From Azolla caroliniana (lineage: Eukaryota; Polypodiophyta), in NCBI GenBank assembly GCA_043228905.1, contig JBHGNT010000020.1:14198001-14262000 (forward strand): a stretch of 64,000 nucleotides of DNA. Direction: 5' to 3'. Both the position numbers and the translations under genes were made by a program. Below, in pieces: positions 9,531-21,900 of the stretch (its first letter is position 1; each line of letters begins with the position of its first letter). Below the pieces are notes generated by a model. The model was not told the DNA's origin. It ran no database searches and was given only the letters and a program-made list of their open reading frames with translations.

Positions 9531-12500
9531 ATGGCTAACAGCAAGTATGAGTACGTCAAGTCGTTTGAGCTTGAAGATCGTTTACTTCCTCAGACTTGGA
9601 TTGTTGTGAGAATCGATGGACGCTCTTTTCACAGGTACTATTCATAATATCCGAGAACCAGAAAGATTAAGAAACAGAGAGTGGCAAAAATAGGCAGAGA
9701 GAGGTTTTCAACAAGTATAAAGCAAAATAAAAATGCTAATAAAAAAAAATGAAATAAAATAAAAACTATATATATAGAAGAAGCCAGTTATGTTAATATC
9801 TTTTAAGAAACCAAAAGTGCCTATTAGACCGAACAAGAGACCAACATGTTGCTGGTATTTGAGAACAAACCAACATAAGTATAACTAAATATAGGGTAGT
9901 AATGAATCTAGCAAATTTCTGAACATAGATACTAAAAATGGTACCTTCCAAAAATCTCTAACATGGGACACCCCAAGATGGAGAAATCTCTGAAGTGAGG
10001 GAAACGCTTATGACGCCAGATGATAAAAAGGAAATAACTTTAAATTGTGCTACTTCTATAATGAGAGCCAAATTGGACTCGGTTCCATATAACATGAGGT
10101 TTCTAAATCGTTTTAGCCTTTCTAGTAGCTTGTTATCCAAAATCCATGCTTGAGAACTTGCATCTGGAGCACATATGTTCCATTGTGGATCCCTCGCTTT
10201 TGTGACTTGTTCACAGAATGGGATATGCTTGACATTTGCTGTTTCAGCTCGTTGATGATTGAACCTTCGGTAGCCATCTTTTCTTCATTTGCGAGGAGGA
10301 TAACAGCATGGGTGATTTCTCACTCAAATCTTTTACCTTCATTGTGAAAGGCAGTCCTATGCGTTTATGTAGGTTCTTGATTGCGTGTTAGATAGCAGCC
10401 TTAAGTTGTAAAGGGGGGCACATAAGCAGCTCCATTTGAAGTTTCCTACATTGTGGCAGCATTTTAAAGCAGTCCAGATCCTAACAAGTAATGATGTTAA
10501 TTAGTTTTATGTTGCTCAGATCTCCTGAATGCAAAGTATACATACACATTTCTTTTCTGGAAGGAAATGTGTGGGATAGAAAATGTCCTGAAAACAAGTT
10601 CAAATGTGATCGAAGGCTGAGCTATGATATATGGGTGTCTTGATCAAGTTCAAATTCAAGTAACTAGGTTTTTATAGAGAAGTTAATTAGAGATTTGGAA
10701 ACTGAACTTCAATGCATTAATGAAATCCCAATCTATATATAGATCACAACATAACATGTCTATTTGGTTTCTTGTTATTTGTGTCCTGTTAGCTTTATGT
10801 TAGCCTCTAGTTATCAAAAGCTGCAATGTATCATCTCTTCTTTTTCTGTTTGTTCCCAGGTTTGCAGATGTACATGACTTTGAAAAACCAAATGATATAA
10901 ATGCCCTAAATTTAATGAACGAGTGTGGCAAAGCTGTAATGGAGGATTTGCCTGACATTGTATTTGCATATGGTGTAAGTGATGAGTATAGGTAAGTCAT
11001 GAAATATTGATAATATATGTAACCGAATCAAATTATTGTAATATGTGGAAGCCATGTTATCAAGATCTGCTAAATAGTTATTCTAAAAGTATATCTAAAA
11101 TCAAATTGGAATCTTATATAACTTGGTTTATATTTGCAGTTTCGTAATTCACAAAGATAGCAATCTATATAGGAGACGTGCAAGGTATGTCCTATATTTT
11201 AATACACATTGAGTGAAAATGTGCACAGTTCTAATCTCACAAGATAGTATCCATCCTTGTTCCATCAACAAATAGGTTGAATATATGCTATGAGTCTAGA
11301 CATCATGCGGGTTGGAATAGTTGTATATGTCTGAGAGTCAATTCAACCAAATTGATACTCAAGGATGAGAAGTGAGATTAATATCATTTAGTTCATAGAA
11401 TGAAATAGAGAAAATTCAAAATTCGATCTTATGTGAAAATTTGGGACTTAAATCCTCAACGTCGTATCCTTTTATGTTATTAGAAACAGATGCTCAGCCC
11501 ATACAGTTGGTAGTCATGCAAAGAGTATACAAGTATATCACAAAAATCAAGAATATGCCCGATCACATATTGCCAAAACAGGCTTGGAACATAAGATGCA
11601 AGGTACAGGAAATGAATAAGCGCAAAATTCTCTTATCTGGCTAGATGCTTGACATTATGAAATGGTTTAAAATATAGGGTGTATTGGAGCTCTATATGAA
11701 GTATGTAATCACCGATGATAGATTACTAAGGTCACTAAGAAGTGTCAAGATACCAAAATGTCAAAATTGAAATATTACATTGCAAATGTTTACTCCAATA
11801 CAAGGTAAAAGTGACTAAAATGTATCCAACATTAGCCTTGGACCTCAAAGATCTTAGCAGTTCTTCGAACTTGCTCACACAAGCTAGATGTTGAGGTAGC
11901 ATCATGGTATCATCACCCAATTATGAAGATATGCAATGAAAACCTAGTGGAGGAGGAATATCTGTTACTGCTCGCATGCTCAGAAGCTCAGAATATAATA
12001 ATTTGCAAGAAGTATGATGATTTGTTAGATGGGCATGATAAAGTAAGTGTCATATTCAAATCTTTACCAAGAAGGGTGATCACATATATGTGTTTTGTTT
12101 TCACATAAAGAGTTTTTACTACAAAGTAGTAACCCCCTTTCTTAGGAAGGAGTCAATACATTATGATATGTTTATTTTGTCCCATGAGTTGAAATTGATC
12201 TCTCATAGACAATAAAAAATTTATTCTACTCTATTCTTGGATTTTGGGATGATCTAATTAACATGGAGCCTAATTTTTATGACTTTTGTTGATCTTCAAT
12301 TCACAGCAAGCTCGTGTCAGTTATTGTATCGCTTTTTGCTGCAACATATGTTTTCAAATGGCCTACCTTATTTCCAAATAAGAAACTACAATATTCTCCT
12401 GCTTTTGATGGAAGGGCTGTTTGCTATCCTAACAAGTTAGTTCTGAGGGATTATATTTCTTGGCGCCAAGTTGACTGTAATCCATTTCTTCCTTTGCCAT

Positions 12501-13191
12501 GATTTTTTAGTTTTTATATGTTTTTTATGTTTAATCTTCTTGCTATGTTTTTTTAGGTCATATCAACAATCAATATAATACATGCCTTTGGACTATGGTA
12601 AAGAAGGCAGGAAAAAGTAAGGATTGCGCAAACAAAGAGCTACAAGTAAGGGTTATAACTTAATTGCGCAAACAATATTGTGGTTGTTATTAAAAGAAAT
12701 GAACTTCTTTGTACTTACCCTCTTTTCTTTGTTAAGGTCTTTGTTAGTTGTAGAAAATCTTACAGAACAATTATTATGTGAACTATTCTGAATTCCTGTT
12801 AAATATATGTCCAGAAGTGTTTACTTCCTTATTCATTTATTACATAATTCTGACTGCAGGGAACGAGAGCCGACTTCAAAAATGAAATGCTTTTCAAGGA
12901 ATTTGGTATTAACTATAATACCCTTCCGCCAATATTTCGGAAAGGATCATATATTTTTAGAAGAAAGGTATTATGTATGTATGAAGTTATACATTCTTCC
13001 CTCTCGGTCCTTGTGTGCATGTGTATTAAATCTTAGCATCTTTTTAAGAGGGAGGGCATTTTTTTTCTTTGTATCAGGTGGCAGATGTTGAAGCTCCTAC
13101 AAAGAAGTCCAAATATGCGCTGACCATTGAACATGGAGACATTATTGGTGACGAATTTTGGGAAGTAAATTCCCACATTCTTGAAGTCTAA
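9531..13191 (+). CDS. THG1: tRNA-His guanylyltransferase, single THG1 domain, 7 exons
   Basis: Adds the extra 5' G(-1) to tRNA-His, the identity element for histidyl-tRNA synthetase. Exons 9531-9634, 10860-10991, 11140-11184, 12307-12476, 12557-12645, 12860-12967 and 13078-13191 all have GT-AG borders and join in frame to 253 codons plus stop. The protein starts [16 protein letters not shown]. The metal-binding RIDG is at 27-30 (Asp29, Gly30), the catalytic GVSDEYSF at 73-80 (Asp76, Glu77), and the signature CHINNQYNT at 151-159. Its length matches the single-domain yeast and animal enzymes. As I recall, Arabidopsis THG1 proteins contain two tandem THG1 domains, and this sequence resembles their second domain; no second domain is visible upstream or downstream. 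Introns 1 and 3 exceed 1.1 kb, and intron 3 carries a repeat-derived ORF relic. An in-frame stop lies just upstream of the chosen ATG. Confidence 0.95.
11430..11900 (+). mobile_element. Repeat-derived ORF relic in THG1 intron 3, unknown family
   Basis: An ORF at 11441-11644 and its broken continuation contain [13 protein letters not shown], then KRKILLSG[12 protein letters not shown]. These align with KNMPNHRLSHLTW and KSKILSSGWVVDIRKWF of the minus-strand ORF at 61458-61862. DNA similarity continues to about 11790 (the ATTACATTGCAAATG stretch). This copy has stops and frameshifts and lies entirely within an intron. I do not recognise the protein family. It is presumably a fragment of a dispersed repeat. 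Confidence 0.6.
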
Positions 13192-13900
13192 GGAAGACCC
13201 CTCCATCAATCTATGGAATGATGGCATGTCAATTTATTAGCATTAACAGGATCTTAGATCATGTACTATTAATGCTCTCGGTTAGTTCATCTACTGTAGT
13301 AAGAAGATAGCAATGTACCATTAAAATTGCAGTGTCCTTGGAGGGCAATGAGTTTTTTGTTTTAGGGACTAACTCCTTATAATGATGATGCCTTTGTCTT
13401 TTGTTTGCCATAATATATTTTATGGGCATGGATTTATCCCTTGAACCTTGTCTCAACAAGGGTCCATGATTTGGAACAAATGTCTGATGGAGGCATCAGC
13501 AAATGATTAGCATGTGAATTTATAGCAATGAGCCCAAACTGCATCTTGCAGCATTGGAGTTTTGGTTATAGAATTATGACATGGGACCTCTAAGAAACCT
13601 TATGTAGTAGAACTTCACAATTTGATATGTGCCTAGATTGAAGTGTCTGAAGCATGTTGAGTTTAATGTATGCATAACTGATTGTAATGGAATAAGTTGA
13701 AGGTTTCAAACAAAGGTTAACTGGAATGTTGCCCACTATAACTGAAAATGTAGTTGCTTGATATGAGCTTCCTAGATTGAAGGAATATGAAGCACCTCAT
13801 GAGCTAGGGTCTAGGGTCTATGTAAATTGTTTTTCCAAATTGGTAAAAATAGCTGATTGTGGTATTTATATCATGCAAGTGTACTTCCCATAAGTTTTCT
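13192..13900. other. THG1 3' flank, nothing recognised
   Basis: AT-rich sequence after the THG1 stop codon, presumably including its 3' UTR. No ORF of note and no repeat structure until the tandem repeats that begin near 13905. Confidence 0.4.
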
Positions 13901-13904
13901 TTTT

Positions 13905-14283
13905 CTCTGATATTTAGTACAGTACATTTAGCACTACTAAGTGCTTGAATGAGGATTGCTTTACTAATGGAGATGTCTCAAGAAGGATAAGAGACTTGTA
14001 CAATTCATTTTTTTGAATATCATGCATGTGTATCCCTGCAATAACTATACTATTCATTGTCTGATCTTTAATACAGTACAAATAGCCCTAAAGAGCTTGA
14101 AGTAATCTATTGCTTACTTCACCAGACGGCTTGAGGAGGGTCATGCTAAGAAACTTGTGCAACCCATTGCTTGATCCATTTGTATCATCCAATGTTTTAA
14201 TGAAGAACAAATATTACTAAAGAGCTTGAATAAGGATGTAAACAGATGGCCTACTTCATGAGATGGCTTAAGGAGAGTAATGA
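13905..14283. repeat. Diverged ~140-160 bp tandem repeat, split by a copia insertion
   Basis: Units with the order ACAGTACA..AGAGCTTGAA..AAACTTGTGCAACCCATT..CATTTGTATCATCCAATG start near 13907, 14060 and 14200. They continue after the retrotransposon at 24863-25010 (AAACTTGCAGAATCCATC.., CATTTGCATCATCCAATG). The array was one block before the copia element inserted. Confidence 0.65.
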
Positions 14284-14464
14284 TGTTGAGAATGTTTAAA
14301 AGTTATAACGGCTAGTTAGTTTCAACAGCTAGTTAGCCCAACGGCCAGATCTTGGCCTTGATAAAGAGGGACTTTCTCCACATGTAAATAGAAAAGATCT
14401 CTGTATTTTTCTCCCTCCTAACAATGTATATTACTGAACAAATGTGCTTTCTCATATTTCTTTA
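14284..14464 (+). repeat. 5' LTR of outer copia element
   Basis: 181 bp, TGTTGAGAATG...TTCTTTA. It lacks a 12-bp segment (GGCCAGCCCAAC) present in the 3' copy, and otherwise shows about four or five mismatches. It ends in TA rather than the usual CA; the target duplication fixes this boundary. Confidence 0.93.
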
Positions 14465-14476
14465 TGGTATCAGAGC
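14465..14476 (+). other. Primer-binding site (tRNA-iMet type)
   Basis: TGGTATCAGAGC, the classic plant copia primer-binding site complementary to initiator tRNA-Met, starts immediately after the 5' LTR. Confidence 0.92.
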
Positions 14477-14695
14477 ATAGATCCGCCCCTCTGCAAAACC
14501 CTAGATCTGTCCTCTACAGAACCCTAGATCTACCCTTCTGTTGGTATGACAGTGATTGGAACAGCACTGTCCTAGCATTCAAGAGAGGAAAGGGGGTTTT
14601 TTTTTGTTTCATTTGGGATGACATTGCTATGTGATTGAGAGGTGACTTGGGAAAAAAGTCAGAAGAGGAAAGCAGAGATAGGCCAACTTGACAAG

Positions 14696-15605
14696 ATGGA
14701 TGATGTGTTCTCAAAATTGAATGAAGATGAGGTGAAAACATTGGTGAAATACATGAAACATGCTGAGATTGTAGCATTTGGAGGTGTGACAGGAATACAA
14801 CCACCACCCCGACTTGAACTCCTCCCAATTGAGTTCAAACTCGATGGACCAGCCACATACTTGAGCTGGTCGCGTCGGATGATAGGTGCCTTGGCAGGGA
14901 GAAGCCTTGACGGCTACCTTACGAGAGAAGAGAAAGAGCCTCCTATCAAAACGAGCAATGAATGGAAAGCATGGAGAGCTACCCACATGTCATTGTACAC
15001 GTGGCTTCTCAACTCCATGATTCCATCAATCGCCACAACAGTTGATGGAATTTTAAGTGTGAAGGAGATATGGGAGAAATTGCAAAAGACGTATGCAGGG
15101 AGGGGAAACAACATGAGAGTATTTCAAATCGAGTAGGTGAGATGTTGTTTGCCAGGGAGATAGGATGATTCAGGAATATGCCATAGAGCTAGAGCGCCTA
15201 TGGGCAGAATACGATCATTTCTCGCCTGTGACAATGTGCAATGATCCTCAGTGTAAGAGCAAGGAAATTTCTGCTCAAAGAAGAACTATGCAATTTTTGA
15301 AACATCTCAACCCATCATTTGATCAAAGAAGGGCAGTTCTTCTAGCCAAGGCTGAAATTCCTACACTTGATGAGGCAATCGCGACTATGATACAAGAGGA
15401 GAGTAGAATGAAGCTGCTCTCTGACACTGCCGAACTTCCAGGGGTGCGATCGGAACTAAAGGTGTCAAATTCAAGCGGAAGTGAAAATCGAAAATGCTAC
15501 AATTGTGGTGAAGTTGGTCATTTCAAGAATGCTTGCCCTAAACCATCTAAGGAGAGAGAATATGGAGGACGTGGGCAAACTAGAGGTTGTGGTCGAGGGG
15601 GCTGA
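14696..15605 (+). pseudogene. Outer copia gag (broken)
   Basis: The ATG at 14696 is the first plausible start. Gag runs to a TAG at 15134-15136, where the frame is lost. It resumes in another frame by 15165 and contains the zinc knuckle CYNCGEVGHFKNAC followed by a Gly/Arg-rich tail. A TGA at 15603 interrupts the frame that continues into pol, consistent with C-to-T decay of an Arg codon. Confidence 0.88.
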
Positions 15606-15635
15606 AGAGGTGCAAGAGGAGGTTACCAAGCAAAC

Positions 15636-18006
15636 TTGATGGTATCAAAAGAAGAGGAAGGAACCAAGGTGGTGTTCACCGAAGAGGATCAAGCTCTCTT
15701 AGAAATACTTAGGAGGAAGCAAAGAGCCGCAGATGATACTTCATTCATGTTAAGGGGTAACATTGCCACCTATACTTATTCGGCCACAAGTACTAGCAAC
15801 ACAAATACTCTTGCCTCTGCACCAGAATGGATAATTGATTCTGGTGCATCTAGGCATGTAACGGGTAATGCTAGTGAATTCTCCTCGTATACTCACTTAG
15901 CAATGCGAAAAAGCATTCAAATTGCTGACGGTACTACACAACCTGTAGTGGATATAGGTACAGTAAAATGTACCGACTCTGTGACATTGTCTAATGTGTT
16001 GCATGCTCCTTCTTTCTCAGTAAACTTATTATCTATAAGTTCTATCGTACACCAACTAAAATGTGTTGTTTCTTTTGATATTCCCAAGGTGATATTCCAA
16101 GAGAAAGGGACAGGTTGGAGACTTGGGACTGGCACATGGCATAGTGGACTATGGTGTTTGGATTGTGAAGGGCTGGATTCAACATTAGCATCTATGGTAG
16201 AGGGAATAGATGTAAGGGGATCTAAAATGAGTTATGAGGACTTGTTAATACTTCACCACCAACGCATGGGACATGCCTCTTATGGCATTTTGAGTCAGGT
16301 GTATCCACCCCTTTTGAAAAGGCAGATAAAACAAAACTTGTTTGTGATGCATGTGAATTTGGTAAGCTTACTAAAAGTTCATATGCTAGTTCAGGTCATA
16401 GGAGCTCCAATGCATTTGATGTAATACACTCCGATGTTTGGGGACCATGTCCCACAAGTTCTATTAATGGATATCGATATTTTGTCTCTTTCATTGACTG
16501 CTTCTCTCGTGTGACATGGTTATATTTGATGAGAAAAAAGAATGAAGTATTTGCTTGTTTTAAAGATTTTCATAGAGCAGTTCAAACTCAATATGGTGCA
16601 ATAGTAAAAGTGTTGAGGTCTGATAATGGAACAGAGTATGCTAACATGACATTTAGGGCATACCTCTCAGATCAAGGAATACAACATCAAACTACATGCC
16701 CATATACACCAGAACAAAATGGAGTAGTGGAGAGGAAGAATAGGCATCTTCTAGAGGTAACGAGAAGCATGATGATTTCTATCAATGTCCCAAAGTAGTT
16801 GTGGGGACAAGCAGTTTTGACGGCTGCCACATTGATCAATAGAATGGCCTCTAGAGTATTGGAGTGGAAGTCTCCATGTGAGTTGTTGCAAGGCAATAAC
16901 TCTGGAATCCTTCCTTTGAAGGTATTTGGATGTGTGTGTTTTGTAAAGGACAGTAGACCATCTGTAGGAAAACTTTATCCTAAAGCTGTAAAATGTGTAT
17001 TTGTGGGATACTCTGCCACACAAAAAGGCTATGTTTGTTGGAGTCCAGTAGAGAAGAGATTATTTGTGAGCATGGATGTGCATTTCAGAGAGTCAGAGCC
17101 ATATTATAAACAAGGGGTAACTTCACCCTTTGATGACTTAATTCAGACTGAAAATATGAGGGAAGGAGATAATTGTGAGAGGTTGCTAAAAATAGGATCA
17201 ATTCCTTTGTTGATCCCTACATCAGCTGAGAAACAAGTGAGCGTAGGAGGTACGGAAGAAGAAGGAAACGAAGACGAGGAGCCTATATGTGTTGGGACTC
17301 AAGCTGAGGGGGAGCTAAAGGTGTATACAAGGAAGAGGAGGCAAAAAGACAGAAATGTGAACACGTCTTCAGCACCACATGTGCCATCAAGTTCCATGTC
17401 CCGACCTGCCTCGACTTCTGAAATACCTACAGAACTCCCGAACCTAGAAATCACAGGTGATATGATTTCCTCTCCTCCTATCAAGATTAGGAGGACCTCT
17501 CGCAGTAATGCAGGGGTCCCTCCTAATCGTTATGGTTTTCCTCATGATATTGCTCAGTTTATCTCTTATTCTAACATATCAGCTACACATAGAGCATTCA
17601 TTGCATCATTAGACTTTGTCACTTTACCCAAGTGTTGGCAGGTTGCTAAAGAATATCCAAAATGGAAAGCAGCCATGCAAGAAGAACTCGGAGCTCTTGA
17701 GAAGAACAAAACTTGGGAGATTGTGTCACTACCACCAGGAAAGAAGGCGGTTGGGTGCAAATGGGTGTTTACAATAAAACAGACCCCAGAGGGAAAAATA
17801 GATCGATACAAGGCACGATTGGTGGCTAAAGGATATAGTCAGACATATGGCATTGACTATGATGAGACTTTTGCACCTGTGGCAAAGATGAGCACTGTTA
17901 GAACACTTATTTCCTTAGCATTGAATAAGGATTGGAAATTACATCAATTAGATGTAAAAAATGCATTCCTTCATGGAGAGTTGATGGATGAAGTGTACAT
18001 GGATGT
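15636..18006 (+). pseudogene. Outer copia pol, 5' part: protease, integrase, start of RT (broken)
   Basis: Protease active site IIDSGASRHVTG is near 15834. The pre-integrase zinc-binding region is near 16250. A one-base shift in a TTTT run at about 16315 moves the frame. The integrase core has SDNGTEY near 16620 and EQNGVVER near 16712. A TAG at 16796-16798 breaks the frame again. The RT opens with KARLVAKGY and ends at the LDVKNAFLHGEL region, where the nested element has inserted after 18006. Beyond that point the frame runs by chance into the inner LTR. Confidence 0.9.
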
Positions 18007-18173
18007 TGTCGAATACAAGTGTATAATGGACGTATTCACACTATCCCTTTGGGCCATTTGTGTAATTAGCATAAATGGTAGTTGCCCTAAGTCGGTCACT
18101 ATATATAGTGACCTTGTAACCTTTTTGTAAGGTTGGGTGTTGTATTATTGTTTCTATTGAATAGAAAGTCTTT

Positions 18174-18220
<47 letters not shown>

Positions 18221-18305
18221 AACGACCTAGAAACTGTCATACGCAGGTAAAGAACAGAATCGAATGCTTCTTGATCTTCGCATCGACACGGCCTTGTCTC
18301 CAACA
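18007..18305 (+). repeat. 5' LTR of inner copia element
   Basis: 299 bp. A 14-bp palindromic TATA region CACTATATATAGTG (18097-18110) is the likely promoter. A pure (TC)n run occupies about 18176-18216. The 3' copy carries (TG)n followed by a shorter (TC)n at this position. Confidence 0.95.
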
Positions 18306-18307
18306 TC

Positions 18308-18320
18308 TGGTATCAGAGCC
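18308..18320 (+). other. Primer-binding site of inner copia element
   Basis: TGGTATCAGAGCC begins two bases after the end of the 5' LTR and is complementary to the 3' end of initiator tRNA-Met. Confidence 0.92.
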
Positions 18321-18986
18321 TGCACAGTAGTCGGTCCTTCAATCCGCTGTCGGCCGTCGTCTCAGCCTGCACAGCATTCGGTTTCCTGTGTCATTCGAAG
18401 AAGAGAGAAGAAGAAGAGAAACGAGGCTTGCATCTCATCGCGTTAGATCATCTTCGCTTGGAGTAAGCCAGCAGGTTGTACTCTGTCCCTTGTGATCGTA
18501 ACCGCTCGAGGTGAAATCCCCTTGTGCAACATTGACACGATCGTGCTCCATTCGGTTAAACGGCATCCGAAGAGGTCATCAAACGCTGCTCGCCGCTCAT
18601 TGTAACCACTCGGTGCAGATCGGTCTCAAGACAACAACCCAAATTCGTGCTTCATCTGGCTGATCGACATTCGGGAGGATCAGTTGGATCCGTCTCTCTC
18701 GTTGCTGCAGTCAACCGAAGCAGAATCGGTCCAGATAATCGGTTTCAATAATCGGTATTCGGCATATATATCCGAAGCGAACCGGGCTCACTCCGACTCG
18801 GCAACATTCGGGAAGACCAGTCGGTTCTGTCCCTCAAGCTACCGGAGTCAATTCGAGCAAGTTCCGAAGCCGAACCGACTCGGGTTCAAATCCGACTAGA
18901 ACGATATCGGGTGAGCCAACCGGCTGCACTCCAACAAGGTTCGTAGTCAACTCTGAACCGAGCTCCGTCAACCGAAACCAAATTTG

Positions 18987-21900
18987 ATGGCATCAACATC
19001 CGGCTCGTCAGAAATGAGTCTACGAAAGTTCGATGGATCGAACTTCAACTTCTGGAAGGAACAAATGCAGGACTATCTCATAGTCAAGGGGCAAATCGAT
19101 CCCATCGAAAATGAAGAACCTCCAGAAGGATACAAACCAATTGAGTGGCAGAAGCTGGACAGAATCGTCCGCGCCACGATTCGGATGCACCTATCGGAAT
19201 CGGTATACTTTACGGTGCAATCGTGTACGACAGCATTCGAACTGTGGAAAACACTGTCAGACACTTACGAAAAGAAGGTCGCCGCAACAAAGATGTTTCT
19301 GATCCGGCGCCTCTACAACTTGCGGATGAAAGAATCCGACTCGGTTCAAGCACACCTCAATGAGTACGAAAGCATAAGCTCCCAAATCTCGTCACAGGGG
19401 ACGGCAATCGAGGATGAACTCAGAGCAATGATACTCATGAGTAGCCTTCCCTCATCATGGGAAACTTTCGTCACAACCGTGTGCAACGCGTCAACCACGG
19501 CTGTTAAATACTCCGAAGTCACGAGCGCAATCCTGACCGAAGCAGCTCGGAGAAAGTCTTTCGCCAAAGACTCAACAGACGACGCTTATGTAGTACAAGA
19601 TTCGACAGACCGATCGAACATACGAGGAAGAGATTCCTCACGGCCGCCGAACAATCAGCGAAGACGGAGCCAGTCACGGGATAATCGAATCTGCAACTAC
19701 TGCAAGAAACCCGGACACATCAAAGCCGACTGCCGCGCACTCAAGAACAAGAACGACAAGTCTCAGAAATCAGACAAGAAGAGTGGCCGGCATGAGGAGA
19801 TCAATTACGTCAGCTTCTCAGCTGATGTGCTACCAGACGACCCGAATATACTATCAATCGAAAATCCAGTCGGATCAGAAGTCCTACTCACGACTGAAGA
19901 GTCGAGCACATGGCTCTTAGATTCGGGCGCGTCATTTCACGTGACTCCTCATCGATCCCAATTTCGGCAATATACGATCCGTCACTCCGACTCAGTTCGA
20001 GTCGGCAACTCACAACACTGTGACATCATCGGAATCGGCACAGTAGAGCTCAACCTTGCAGGTGGCTCTACACTTGTACTCCACAATGTCCGACATGTAC
20101 CCGAGCTCTCAAGGCCATTGATCTCAGTCGGACAACTAGATGAAGACGGCATTCGTGTCGGTTTTTCTTCGGGAGGGTGGACACTCCACAGGGGGAACCT
20201 CCTGCTTGCTAGAGGACCCAAGATACACTCCCTGTATCCGTTACATGTTACGCTTAGAGAGGGTAACCTGTTTTTGGTGGATATTCCTGTGTCATCACTA
20301 TGGCACCGAAGATTAGGACACCTCAGCAAGGCCGGCATTACGCATCTATCTAGAGCCGGATACATCCCCAAACTCTCCTTCTCCGACCATCAATTCTGCG
20401 AGCATTGCCAGTATGGCAAACAAGCAGCCGCATCACACCCGACATCAGCACCAAGAGAAACGAGACCTCTCGATTTAGTCCATTCGGACGTCTGTGGCCC
20501 AATGCCGCATCAGTCTCTAGGCGGTGCCTCTTACTTCGTCAGTTTTATTGACGATTCGACTCGAAAGGTGTGGGCTTATCCAATTCGCACCAAAGATCGT
20601 GTCTTCTCGATCTTCTCCGATTGGCTCGCTATGGTAGAAAATCAAACCGACCGAAAGCTGAAATGCTTTCGGACAGACAATGGGGGAGAGTTCAAATCCG
20701 AAGAATTCGTCAAATTCTGCCGACAACGCGGCATCCGACGTGAATTTACGGCACCACACAGTCCGGAGCAAAACGGGATTGCAGAACGAATGAATCGGAC
20801 AATCCAAGAAAGGATAGTTTCCATGCTCCAACACTCCGGACTGTCGGATGGCTTCTGGGCAGAGGCTCTACTCACGGCAGTACACATAATCAATATGTCG
20901 CCAAGTAGACCTCTAGGACTTCAAATTCCTCAGGAACTATGGATCGGCAGTAAGCCGAATTACGACAAGCTGAGGATCTTCGGATGCGAGGCGTACGCCC
21001 TTATTCCGAAAGATGATCGCCGAAAACTTGCACCTCGGTCCAGGAAATGCATTTTCCTTGGATATGGATCAGACGGCGAAATGGGATACCGACTCTGGGA
21101 CCCCGAACGCAGACAAATCGTTCGAAGTTCGGACGTTGTGTTCAACGAGTCGGCTATGAATCCATCAGTCGAAAAACCGATCGAAGTCCGAAGGGTAACA
21201 TTTTCCGATGTGCCGACCCTTCAAGAAGGCCCCGCTCTCAACACACGGTCAGCTTCACGGGTAGCTGAACCTTATACTACCGACTCGGACAACCCCGACT
21301 CGGCACAGCAGAACAATCCGCTTTCGGACCATCCGACCATGATACCCGATGCGACCAGTCCAATCATACCTCGACGATCCGAGAGACTGTCGCAACCTCC
21401 GGAGAGGTACTCTCCTGGAATTTTCTTCACCGACGCCGGCGAACCAACGTCTTACGAAGAAGCATCGACATCTGTCGATTCAGCCACCTGGCATCTGGCG
21501 ATGGAGTCGGAAATGCACTCCATTCGGGCAAACAAGACTTGGGATCTGGTCGAATTACCTAAGAATCGACGTGCTCTTCCTTGCAAGTGGGTTTATCGAC
21601 TAAAAGAGACGTCTGATTCGACCACCCCAAAGTACAAAGCCAGATTAGTTGCGAAGGGCTTCCGACAAGAATATGGCGTCGACTTCGACGAGATTTTTTC
21701 ACCAGTGGTAAAAATGACAACCCTTCGTTTCCTACTCGGCGTAGTGGCAGCCGACAACTTGGAGCTGATTCAGCTAGATGTCAAAACAGCCTTCCTCCAT
21801 GGTGATCTTGACGAGGAAATTTATATGGAGCAGCCAAAAGGCTTCGTGGCGACTGGCCAAGAACATCTAGTCTGCCGACTCAGGAAGAGTCTATACGGCC

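Noticed and set aside
16799-18130. Continuous ORF running from outer copia pol into the inner LTR
   Set aside because: The last 42 or so codons lie in the inserted LTR. This is an insertion junction, not a gene fusion. The ORF's first residue is a TTG after a stop.
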